Source: Petaurus breviceps papuanus (taxonomy: Eukaryota; Chordata; Mammalia; Diprotodontia; Petauridae). Taken from it: DNA of 64,000 bases. The position numbers and the translations under genes were made by a program. The stretch is taken from the NCBI GenBank assembly GCA_028583685.1, contig JAMXIF010001194.1, positions 3,560,757 through 3,624,756 of the forward strand, in the 5' to 3' direction. The notes beneath the pieces are model-generated. The model was not told where the DNA came from and searched no databases. It saw nothing but the letters and a program-made list of their open reading frames with translations. Each line of letters begins with the position of its first letter. Positions within the stretch are counted from its first letter, which is position 1. Shown here in pieces: positions 55,440 through 64,000 of this stretch.

Positions 55440-56400
55440 ACAAAGTGTTCCTGGAAGAGGTGAGATGTGAGCAGAGCCTTAAAGATGGAGTACACTTAGT
55501 CCTATAACCCAAAGAGACAAGAGAAAGAAAAAAAAAAAGGATTCAAATATATAAAAATATTTAGAGCAGCTCTTTTAGTTGTAGCAAAAAATTGGAAGCT
55601 AAAGGGATAACCATATATTGGGGAATGACTAAATATATCATGGTATATAACACATAATAAAACATTATTGTGCTGTGAGAAAAACTAGGAAGATTTATAT
55701 GAACTGATGCAAAGTGAAGCGAACAAAACCAGGAGAATTTATACAAAAATTATGACACTATAAAAACAGCTTTGAATGGCTTCAGAATTCTGATCAATGC
55801 AACAACCATATTCCAGAGGACTGATGATGAAACATGCTACCCACCTCCTAAGAGAGAAGTGATGGGCTCAGTAGGAAGAACGAGACATCTACTTTTTTGA
55901 CATCACAAATATGGAAATTTGTTTTGCTTGAATATGTATATTTGTTTATAAAGGTTTTCCCCACCACCATTGTGGGGAGAAGGGAGCAAAAATAGATTTT
56001 TATTCATTAAAAAAATAAAAATGTTTTAAAGATGAGTAGGCTTTGGATAAGTGGAAGGGAAGAGGTGGGACACATCAGGCAGGGATGACATGACAACAAA
56101 ACTTACAAATAGAATAAAGGATGAATTTTGGGGAGCCAATGAAGAGATCGCCCTGGCTAAGTAAATAGTTTAAGTTAGAAAAAAGAAGAGAAAGTAAGGT
56201 TGGCTAATAGAATGTGGCCAAATCTCAGAAATCCTTGGATGCTTAAGAGTTTATACTTTATCCTGTAGAAAATAGGGAGATTTTCAAAGCAGGGGAGAGA
56301 AATGATGACAGGAATGTTAAGAAGATTGCATGCTCTATAGGTGGAAAAAGATACACCAAAGGAAGGGAACCAATTAGAAGGCTATTGCAAGAATCCAGGC
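55440..56400 (-). mobile_element. L2, split by an L1
   Basis: Left arm TTCCTGGAAGAGGTGAGATG, TGAGCAGAGCCTTAAAGATG. Right arm from about 56028 GATGAGTAGGCTTTGGATAA, AGAGTTTATACTTTATCCTG, GCAGGGGAGAGAAATGATGA and GGCTATTGCAAGAATCCAGG. Confidence 0.68.
55530..56025 (+). mobile_element. L1 3' end inserted in L2
   Basis: TATAAAAATATTTAGAGCAG, CTCTTTTAGTTGTAGCAAAA, ATATTGGGGAATGACTAAAT, TTTATATGAACTGATGCAAA and GGAAATTTGTTTTGCTTGAA, ending in an A-rich stretch. L2 sequence TTAAAGATG is repeated on both sides (near 55481 and 56026). Confidence 0.78.
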
Positions 56401-57009
56401 AGAAGGTAAAAAAGACCTTGAATAGAATAGACCATAAATCCAACATAAGCACCTGCCTATACCTATCAACACAGATACTCACACCCACAGAAAACACTGT
56501 CAACAAATGTAGCTCTCTGAAGTTCTGCTCCAGGATTATAATTCGAATGGAAAAAACAAACAACAAACAAAACCCATGAAGACTGTGTAACTATAATGAC
56601 CAAGCCTGACCTTGTAGAAAATAAAATAAAATGTATTTCCTTTATTTCTTTGGAAAGTTGGAGGACTTCAGTAGGGAACACAATATTACACTATCAGCTT
56701 CATTTGGTAATTTTTATTTGTCACTTACTTTTTTAGTTTTTTTTTTTATGTGTCAGTTTTGCTGAACTGCTTTGTTCCCTCCTCTTTCCTTTTTATTCTG
56801 TTTCAAGGGATGAGTAGAGAAAAGGAAGGGATAATTTTGTATAATAGGCAGACTGGTCAGTGAGAGCCTGGTCCTCAGAACATATGCAGCATCTTCTGGC
56901 TGGTACTAACCCACCTAAAGTCATGGTAGCCATGATCACACTTAGCAGATAAGGCAGCCTGATCACGTCTGTGAACATATGATAATTCTGTTGCTTCTGT
57001 CTCCACTGC
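56401..57009. other. No recognisable feature
   Basis: Upstream intergenic sequence, AT-rich, short open frames only. Confidence 0.4.
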
Positions 57010-57640
57010 ATTTATTCTTTACCTATCTTCCGGGGAACGAGTATCTGAGATGGGATGGAAGAACCATTGGAGGTTCAACCTAGCTGAGTCTTGCCAGCAC
57101 CAGCGGTAGATCACCAGCAGTAGTCAAGTTCAATGAGGAGCCAGCCCTGAAGAGCAAGCTGCTTGTCTCGGCCCAGAAGTGAATTGACTCAGCAGCCATG
57201 ACTTGATGCCTTACAAGCAAGAGTATACCTCACCCATAAGTAAAATTGGTGGGGACTCTAAGAAGGGAGAAAAGGACTGGAATACTCCCCTCAGAGCCTA
57301 CTCTCCCCAGGGCCTGAGGTATACAGAAGGGAGAGTGAACTCCCAATTTGGAATGTTTTCATACATTAGTACTTGCTATAACTTCCTTATGTAAAAGTTA
57401 CTTGATATAATTTACTAAAAATGAAAATAGGGAGACACCAATTGGTTATTGATATTGGAGAAAATATACCAGATGAGGACTTATGAGCTACAAGACTAGA
57501 AAACTATCCCAACCACTTAGGGTTTAATCTGAAGGTAGAGGTAACAGCAGTGCTCAGAGGCCCAACCTGGTAGCCTTGAGTATAGGTTGGGAGACTGAGC
57601 CCCAGAGCAGCTTCCTGTCCACATAAGACTTTTGAGATTT
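57010..57640. other. Unassigned non-repetitive segment
   Basis: Fairly GC-balanced DNA with TGACTCAGCA at 57185-57194. No repeat family and no convincing exon. Could be a distal regulatory element or an old unrecognised insertion. Confidence 0.35.
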
Positions 57641-57644
57641 AAAG

Positions 57645-57895
57645 AAGCAGCCAGGTGTCACAGTGAATAGAGTGCTGAGCCTGGAGTCAGGAAGACCTGA
57701 GTTCAAATCCAGCCTCAGACACTTACCAGCTGTGTGGCCCTGGGCAAGTCACTGAATCTGTTTGCCTCAGTTTCCTCAATTGTAAAATGGAGATAATAGC
57801 AGGACCCAGAGCAGGTGTGAGGATCAAATGAGATAATATTTGTAAGTGCCTGGCACACAGTAGGCACTATATAAATGCATATTCTCCTTCCATTC
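57645..57895 (+). repeat. MON1-type CORE-SINE, full length
   Basis: GCAGCCAGGTGTCACAGTGA, GACCTGAGTTCAAATCCAGC, GTGTGGCCCTGGGCAAGTCA, GCCTCAGTTTCCTCAATTGT, AAATGAGATAATATTTGTAA and GCACACAGTAGGCACTATAT. Well preserved, with box B intact. Confidence 0.82.
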
Positions 57896-57971
57896 CCCTA
57901 CTAAGGTCCCTTCTAGACCTGATTTTCTATGGTTTTCTGCATAAGGTTTCTTACTGCTCTGTCATTCTAGG

Positions 57972-58190
57972 TAATTATAGGCAGCCAGGTGCTGTAATGG
58001 ATAGAGCATTTGACTTGGAGTAAGGAAGCTCTGAGGTGAACTCCTATCTCAGTGATTCATTATATGACCCTGGGAAGGTTACCTCTCTCACCCTCAGGCT
58101 CCTCATCTATAAAATGGAAGATAAAAATAGCCCAGATTCATTGTAAGGATCAAGTGAAAGAAAGGCTACAAAGTAGTATATAAACCATTA
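57972..58190 (+). repeat. MON1-type CORE-SINE
   Basis: AGGCAGCCAGGTGCTGTAAT, TGGATAGAGCATTTGACTTG, TATGACCCTGGGAAGGTTAC, CTCCTCATCTATAAAATGGA and AAAGTAGTATATAAACCATT; more diverged than its neighbour. Confidence 0.72.
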
Positions 58191-58199
58191 TTCTTGTTA

Positions 58200-58875
58200 C
58201 TATAATATGAAGTCCCTTCTAGAGGGATCATCCTTTGCTTCTATAACCAGGAATCTTGGGTAATTTAGCCAACCAGATGTGATTAAAGAGAAGAAAACAA
58301 AGGCTTCCAGGGTGGGATTTGTGGTATGATGAAGGCATCCAGGTTTCCAGCTACCTACCTGCTGCCTATCCTCAGTGCCAAGTTCATGCAAATAGAACAA
58401 CATCTTTCAAATACTGGAACAGGGCTCTCTCTTAATCCAAAACCTTGAATAGAAAAACTGTGTCACTTCTGAGGGATGATGTGGTCTTAAAATATCACCT
58501 GTTCCAGCCCCCAGACTGGCACCAGGGCCGACCGTTCCAGCACAGGGATTCGTTTTGTTAAGAAAGCTCTGCTGCTCACAGGTGTCTGGAAGCAATCAGA
58601 AGTTGCCATGATGTCAGTAAGGGAACAACAGCTGTTCCTTCTCTTTCTTTCATGCGGATCTCCTGTTCTCCTACTCATCCCACTAGGCCCCTGGAGAACA
58701 GATTTCACCAGCAAGGAAAGAAGAAAGACTAGGATTCATTAGGCTTCCCTAACTTTTGCTTTTATGCACAGGAATGAAGGGTTACTGTTACTGCCCAGAG
58801 AAATAGGAGCTAAGGTATTAGAATAGAGGAGAAAATCCATGATCATTAAATTCAAGTCTTTATCGAGCCTTTGCT
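58200..58875. other. Unassigned non-repetitive segment
   Basis: About 650 bp with no repeat family recognised, located about 8 kb upstream of the B4GALT5 promoter. Short open frames only. Confidence 0.38.
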
Positions 58876-58879
58876 ATAA

Positions 58880-59110
58880 TGATAATAACTTAGATTTTCA
58901 TAGTGGGTTTATAAAAGGCTTTCCTTACTGCTTTACCCCTACAGAGAAAACAGTCCAAGTGTTCTTGTCCTCATTTTACAGATGAAGAAACTGAGATTCA
59001 GAAAAGCACAACAACTTGTCCAGCCACCAAACTCCTAAGTGTCAGAATAGGAACTTGAACTCAAGGCTCCTGACTCTCAATCAAACACCTTCCTCTATAC
59101 CAGGCTACCT
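58880..59110 (-). repeat. MIR, near full length
   Basis: CTCATTTTACAGATGAAGAA, ACTGAGATTCAGAAAAGCAC, GGAACTTGAACTCAAGGCTC and TATACCAGGCTACC. Confidence 0.75.
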
Positions 59111-59344
59111 CTAAATGTCCAAAATTTGGAGGAGAGCAGACCAAATTGCAGTATATTCAATCCTTTTTTAGATCTTTGATATCCCTGATATAAGCTCTCT
59201 TTCCACTGGCACAGTTAAAACTGCCTTCCCATCCTACACAATTCCTGTCTATATCCCTCCCAAAGCCTTGGAGGCTTCTCTCTGGGTTCTTTTCAGATTT
59301 TGAGGAAACTAATACGGTACTCAGATTGTCTATCTTTTATCAAT

Positions 59345-59592
59345 TGCTCTAGATCAGGGGTTGTTAGTCTGGATTTTCCAGATCCCCAAGGTGTCTATAA
59401 AGAGATTTCAGGGGGTCTGTGAACTTAGATGGGAGAAAATATTATATCTTTCTTTTTGCTAACCTCTTATTCAGCTTGAACATTTCTTTCTATTATAAAT
59501 GTAGGAAAATGAGGATTATTCTGGGGATTCATAGGCTTCCGAAGACTGTCAAAGAGTTCTATGACATACACACAAAAAGGTGAAGAACCCCA
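59345..59592 (+). mobile_element. hAT-like miniature DNA transposon
   Basis: Starts CAGGGGTTGTTAGTCTGG and ends GGTGAAGAACCCC, giving inverted ends. GGATTTTCC...ATTTCAGGGGGTCTGTGAAC...CTAACCTCTTATTC matches the copy at 39530 in the opposite orientation. Confidence 0.68.
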
Positions 59593-59614
59593 TCTTGTTA
59601 TCTTGATACATTAC

Positions 59615-59750
59615 TTAGGGCCATTCGTCTAACTCCCATCATTACACAGATAAATAACTGAAGTCCAAGGAAATTAAGTGACCTGTACAAAGTAGTCACA
59701 CAGGTAGAAAAAGTCAAAAGTAGAATTTGAACCCAAATCCTCTGACACAC
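59615..59750 (-). repeat. MIR fragment
   Basis: ATCATTACACAGATAAATAA, GGAAATTAAGTGACCTGTAC, GAATTTGAACCCAAATCCTC. Confidence 0.68.
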
Positions 59751-59756
59751 ACACCT

Positions 59757-59773
59757 CCCCCCCCCCCCCCCCC
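59757..59773. repeat. Run of 17 C
   Basis: Pure C homopolymer directly after a short CA run; length is prone to slippage or assembly error. Confidence 0.95.
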
Positions 59774-59844
59774 ACTCCCACCAATCCAGGGTTCTTTTGA
59801 TTGTATCCCACTGCTTCTTCCTCTTATTCAGATAAGTCTAGTTT

Positions 59845-60062
59845 CGTGTTGTTTGTCCTTCATTCTCAAAGAGGACCATGACATCAAGGAGGTGATGCCA
59901 TGGCATGTAAGTGAATTGGATTTCAGTGAGGCAGTACTGTGCAAAGTCACCAGCCTCACTTTCTCCTCTGTCACCATCTGGGTCCAGATCAGGACAACTG
60001 GAGATGGCCCTCAGTTTCTTGCCCATCTACAGGATATCCAAGGTATATGTCCCAATGTACAA
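59845..60062 (-). mobile_element. RTE-type LINE or RTE-tailed SINE end
   Basis: CCTTCATTCTCAAAGAGGAC, CATGACATCAAGGAGGTGAT, GTGAATTGGATTTCAGTGAG, AAAGTCACCAGCCTCACTTT and CATCTGGGTCCAGATCAGGA are the reverse of the 3' end at about 41390-41510. Confidence 0.72.
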
Positions 60063-60589
60063 ATTCAACTATCCAACCACATATCATAGTTGGGACAAGA
60101 GGCATTCTTGTGACGTTCTTCATTCTTGTCTTTTTTTGTTTGTATGACTATCTTTTGAAGGCTGTGGATCTCATTGAAGAGATAATGCTCCATGTGATAG
60201 AATATTTGTCCATTCAAATTGAGTACTATAAAGAAAGCTGGAAAGACATGCCAAATAAGGCAAAGGGAAGAAAACAGAATCAGAACAACACACATGTGAG
60301 CTATTATATAAAAACAAACCTATGGAGTCCATAGTTTTTGAGAGTAGATGAAAAGCAAACTATTATTATTTTGTTAAATTGTGCATTCTAATGTCAATAG
60401 TTCTGATTATATTGTTACATTGGTTTCCCTCCTTATTATGGTGGGTTGTTGGCTTATGACCATGGAGAATATTAGGATGATAACAAAATGGTATTTTTTT
60501 TTAGTACCTTCACAGTCATATTCAATACTTAACACAGCCCTGTGAATGGGGCAAGGCAGGGACTATTCAAAAGATTCTAGGGAAACCAT
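60063..60589. other. No recognisable feature
   Basis: AT-rich upstream DNA with short overlapping open frames; none looks coding. Confidence 0.4.
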
Positions 60590-60785
60590 ATGGTTTCATG
60601 GAAAGTACATTGGTTCTAGAGTCCAAGGACCTGGGTTTAAATCTCAAACCTAATGTTTACTCTCTGTGTGGTAAGTCACTTACCCTCCCTGAGTCTCAGT
60701 CTCCTCATTTTTAAAATGAAGGGACCAGATTAAATGGCTCTGAGGTCCCTTCCCCTTCTACCTCTGTGATCCTAGGATGTTTTCC
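60590..60785 (+). repeat. THER/MIR-type SINE, near full length
   Basis: GGTTTCATGGAAAGTACATT, CTGGGTTTAAATCTCAAACC, GTGTGGTAAGTCACTTACCC, GTCTCCTCATTTTTAAAATG and TCTGAGGTCCCTTCCCCTTC. Confidence 0.72.
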
Positions 60786-61767
60786 TTCCCATATCCATCT
60801 CCACCACAACTATATCCCAGGCTGAAAAAAAATACTTGCTTCAGAAAGATTCCTAGACTTGGGGAGTATCCTGACCTGAGAGCTAGTCTTGACTCGGCCA
60901 ATAAATCACTTAGACAGGTCACTTCCTCTCTTGGATTGCAGCTTTTTCCTCTTTCAAAGGAAGAGGTTAGACTAGATCTCTATTTTTGTTATTGTTTCCA
61001 TCCTCTTTATTGAAGGATACGCTGAGATGAGAAGCTTAAGCAGTCTTGTTGGCCCTGTGAAGTGTCCCCCACCCACACCCCCAGAAATGTCTCAACACCT
61101 GGAGACTGGATATCTGTTGCTTTAAATTTGCCCCACACAGACCTGGACTTCTGTTTAATCTGAGGAGTTAGATCATGTTCAAGTTTACAAAGAGTTTCTT
61201 AGTAAAGAAGGATCATGTATGAAAAAGACTTAGCTTGATTAGAGCCCAGTCCAAGTGTTGTTTGCCCTAGTGTTTCCTTCACCTTGGGCACATTGTTAGG
61301 GTTGCTAGGGCTGGGGCAATACATGCAGGTCTGAAGTAGGTGGAAAGGCTTAGCCTTGGCCCTCTTCTGCTCTGGTCTACCACATGATCACAGAGCAGGC
61401 CGGGGGTCACCTTCATAAAATCCAACCTACAGTATGATAAGCAATCACCATTTGATATTTCATCCTAGCCAGGTGCCTAGGTGACCTTTACTCAGTGTTT
61501 TGCAGAGGCCAGCAAGAAGGACCTTATGTATCTATAGAGAAAGCAAGGAAATAATACCTTAAGGTACTGCCAAATGTTAACATTCTATCTTTTCAGCAGA
61601 GAAGTAACTAGGAAGAGATGAGTGGCACTCTTGCCTTTGGTACATAAAACTGGAAAGGGTAGAAAAATATATAAAATATGCATTGACTGTCCCAAACATT
61701 CCAGGTCATTAAGATGGGGCAGGGAAGGGATGAATTGTCATCATTTGCCCTAAGTATAAAATTAACT
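60786..61767. other. Mostly unassigned segment
   Basis: A possible diverged SINE at 60850-61000 (GACAGGTCACTTCCTCTCTT). 61020-61720 is non-repetitive and could hold upstream regulatory DNA; nothing specific seen. Confidence 0.35.
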
Positions 61768-62022
61768 GGGCAGTTAGGTGGCACAGAGGATAGAGCACTG
61801 GGCTTGGAGTCAGAAAGACCTGAGTACATTCCAGCCTTGGACACTTACTAGATATGTGAGCCTGGCAAGTCACATAACCCATTTTGCCTCCGTTTCCTCA
61901 TCTGTAAAATGAGCTGAAGAAGGAAATGGCAAACCACTTTAGTACCTTTGCCAAGAAAACCCCAAATGGGGTCATGAAGAGTCAGACATGATTGAAATGA
62001 CTGAACAATAACAGCAAAAAAA
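61768..62022 (+). mobile_element. MAR-type SINE, full length
   Basis: GGGCAGTTAGGTGGCACAGA, GAGCACTGGGCTTGGAGTCA, CTCATCTGTAAAATGAGCTG, AGGAAATGGCAAACCACTTT, GAAAACCCCAAATGGGGTCA and a GAACAATAACAGCAAAAAAA end. Possible duplication AAAATTAA on both sides. Confidence 0.82.
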
Positions 62023-62399
62023 ATTAATTAGTTTGAAGGTTATGAGGTTCCTCTGGTTCTAACATTTTCTGATTCATTCCAGTTGTTCAGTTCTTTCTTT
62101 CTCTTTACAGGTTGCTATGGCTGCCTCTGTATGCTGTAGTCTGACAAGCACTAGATGGATTACTTCTGGTAAAAGCAAGATATAGTTCCTGGGGCATCCT
62201 GATAGCCCAAGGAACTCCAGTTAATCTCCCCTCCCTTCCCTACAGACTGGGCTGCCCAGGGCAGGGCAGGGCCAGGGGAAAAGTGAGATCTTGATCAGAA
62301 AAGTGTTTTATTACCTACAGTTACTGCTTGGACAATCTAACATAACAAACATTTAGGACTGGGCATGGTTCTCTACCCAAGGGCAAAGATAAAGGAGAA
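62023..62399. other. No recognisable feature
   Basis: Pyrimidine-rich patches and a GGCAGGGCAGGGCCAGGGG stretch near 62260; nothing assignable. Confidence 0.4.
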
Positions 62400-62555
62400 G
62401 GGGAGGTTAGGTGGCACGTAGAGCACTGGCCCTGGAGTCAGAAGGACCTGAGTTCAAATCCAGCCTCAGATACTTGACACACTTACTAGCCATGTGACGT
62501 TGGGTAAGCCACTGAACCTTAATTGCCCTGCCTTCCCTCCTCAAAAAAAAAAAAA
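62400..62555 (+). mobile_element. WSINE1-like SINE
   Basis: GGGAGGTTAGGTGGCACGTA (short A-box region), GACCTGAGTTCAAATCCAGC and AATTGCCCTGCCTTCCCTCC. Near-perfect duplication TAAAGGAGAA / TAAAAGGAGAA at 62390-62399 and 62556-62566. Confidence 0.9.
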
Positions 62556-62797
62556 TAAAAGGAGAAAGGAGAAACCTAGTGCTCTGGTCAGAGAAGCAAG
62601 GTTAGTTCTTTGTAAACTTGAGGAGTTGACCAACTTTATTTCTGATGGATCAACCCTCTTACTGTGCCCTTTTTTATGTCCTTGGAATAGTTCCTTGTGC
62701 CTCTTCAACCATCAAAATCAGTACCTTGTATAGGAGCTGATAAACTCCTTCACACTAAATTGTTGGTGACTAAAACAATTTTCTTTTTAAAGACTTG

Positions 62798-62850
62798 AGC
62801 AAGTCACTTAACCCCAATTACCTCTACTCCCCTTCCAAAAATAAACAAAT
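62798..62850 (+). mobile_element. WSINE1-like SINE, only the last about 50 bp
   Basis: AGCAAGTCACTTAACCCCAA and an A-rich tail, bounded by a perfect AAAGACTTG duplication at 62789-62797 and 62851-62859. An extreme 5' truncation. Confidence 0.8.
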
Positions 62851-62859
62851 AAAGACTTG

Positions 62860-63339
62860 GGCTAAAGGAATGAAGTTTGCAAAGTTTGGGCCCTCAATAT
62901 GTACATTGGAGATGGAGTGTTTTTTGACTAAGGGGCAATGTTTCAAGTGGACTGAATATGCCTCTGAGAAGTGTACATTCTACAGAGAAGGATATAGCCG
63001 TAAAGAGAAGATATTGTTCTTTTTCTCCCATCCAGATCTTCATCTCTGTCCACTGTTAGCCTTCTGGAAGAGGATTGGAGGAACTTCTCTTCTCCATTCT
63101 TAGCCATGATAAAACTTGATAAATTGAAGCTACCTAGGAACAGGGAAGGGAAAGTGAGACCTGAGTGCTCCCATACCTTGAAACTAGCTCTTCTTGTTAG
63201 ATGGTAAGTTGCTCTTTGGTAGGTCTTCTCCTTCCTAGGTACAGTGCCAAAGCACTGGGCAGATACAAGGTAAGTGTTTAGAATACAGGTTAACAGACTG
63301 GACTCTTTTCTATAAGGTCTCTTCTTCTGAAGTGCTGTG
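62860..63339. other. No recognisable feature
   Basis: Non-repetitive upstream DNA; nothing assignable. Confidence 0.4.
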
Positions 63340-63640
63340 TTCTATGTTCTAAGCTATTTACTACCTGTATGACCTTGGGTAAGTCATAATCTCTCTGGGG
63401 CTCAGTATCCTCATCTACAAAATGAGAAGGCTAGACTCAATGACCCCTAAAGTTCCTTCCAATTCCAAGTCTATAGAGCTGTTATCCTCATCTATAAAGT
63501 GGGTAGATCAGTCTGGAACTCTAAGGCTCTTTGCAGCTCAAATTCTGATGATCTTATCACCTGAAGGTCCCTTCTACCTCTAATCTACTATATTTTATGT
63601 TCTAAGGCTCTTTCTAGCTCTAATGTTCTATGTTTATTTG
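63340..63640 (+). repeat. THER-type SINE with expanded tail
   Basis: Body TATGACCTTGGGTAAGTCAT, CAGTATCCTCATCTACAAAA, TAAAGTTCCTTCCAATTCCA, followed by further degenerate units ending TCTAAGGCTC..GCAGCTC, GAAGGTCCCTTCTACCTCTA and TCTAAGGCTCTTTCTAGCTC. Confidence 0.65.
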
Positions 63641-63644
63641 ATTG

Positions 63645-63775
63645 TTTAGTTAAAATCTAAACTCCTTAAACACAGAGATAGTATCTTCCATGCCTTTGTG
63701 TGTTACTCCAGCCCAGCACAATCCTCTACCCACATCAGGTACTGAAAATACATTTGTTAAATAAGATGAAAGATT
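63645..63775 (+). mobile_element. L2 3' end, diverged
   Basis: TCTAAACTCCTTAAACACAG, AGCCCAGCACAATCCTCTAC and ACATTTGTTAAATAAGATGA. Confidence 0.5.
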
Positions 63776-63949
63776 CTAAGACTCCAATGAATCTGTGAGC
63801 TCATCAATATGATTTTTCCCTACTATAGTACACATCATACCCCATCTAGGCCTTTCCATCCAGTCCTATTCATGTCCCTGTCTTCCTAGAAATCCAACTC
63901 AAAGGATCCACCCAAAGGGCTAGAGGGAGGGGGAAGTGGAGGCTTTCCA

Positions 63950-63953
<4 letters not shown>

Positions 63954-64000
<47 letters not shown>
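63954..64000. repeat. (CT)n microsatellite, cut by the window edge
   Basis: At least 23 TC units running off the end, so the true length is unknown. Confidence 0.96.

Noticed and set aside
57010-57640. Processed pseudogene
   Set aside because: No poly-A end, no long reading frame and no recognisable protein, so left unassigned.
19591-62555. tRNA genes at the SINE heads
   Set aside because: A- and B-box-like words are present, but each is followed by a SINE body and A tail, and no full cloverleaf is evident.

Overview
The window is mammalian nuclear DNA, and its repeats point to a marsupial, probably Australian. The young layer is two tRNA-headed SINE families (a WSINE1/SINE1_MD-like family with a CAAGTCACTTAACCCCAATTG-type 3' body, and a second family with a GAGCAAGTTACTTAACCCC body) plus marsupial-type L1, RTE and MAR-type SINEs. 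Beneath it lies an old layer of L2, MIR/THER-type CORE-SINEs and hAT-like miniature elements. Names come from recalled consensus features, not from a database search.

Only one host protein-coding segment can be supported: the first coding exon of B4GALT5 (beta-1,4-galactosyltransferase 5, a lactosylceramide synthase) on the minus strand at 50279-50390. It encodes a basic N-terminus and the signal-anchor of a type II Golgi membrane protein, has a consensus splice donor, and sits in a CpG island (about 50060-50900) with GC boxes and no TATA box. No match to the conserved start of exon 2 was seen to the left. Positions 1-50278 are therefore read as intron 1 (over 50 kb, still open at the window edge), and 50.9-64 kb as DNA upstream of the gene.

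Intron 1, left to right: 0-3.4 kb holds a 99-bp tandem array, a solo-LTR-like copy and L1/L2 pieces. 3.4-17 kb is mostly MIR, THER-type SINE and L2 debris with repeat-poor gaps. 17-32 kb is rich in L1, with several young SINEs that keep target-site duplications. 32.9-35.3 kb holds an odd poly-A-ended retroelement and a second LTR related to the first. 35-46 kb is mixed L2/L1/hAT/RTE plus a third LTR. 46-49.2 kb is nearly free of recognisable interspersed repeats, and 49.24-50.05 kb is a strikingly purine-rich tract next to exon 1. Upstream of the gene, 51.6-64 kb is again SINE, L2 and L1 with clear nested insertions, ending in a (CT)n run at the window edge.

I did not find a new biological system. 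The more informative observations are a start-stop upstream codon pair 5' of the B4GALT5 start, complete one-sided orientation of the young SINEs and LTRs (all antisense to B4GALT5), the promoter-flanking purine tract, and several well-preserved nested insertions with exact target-site duplications.
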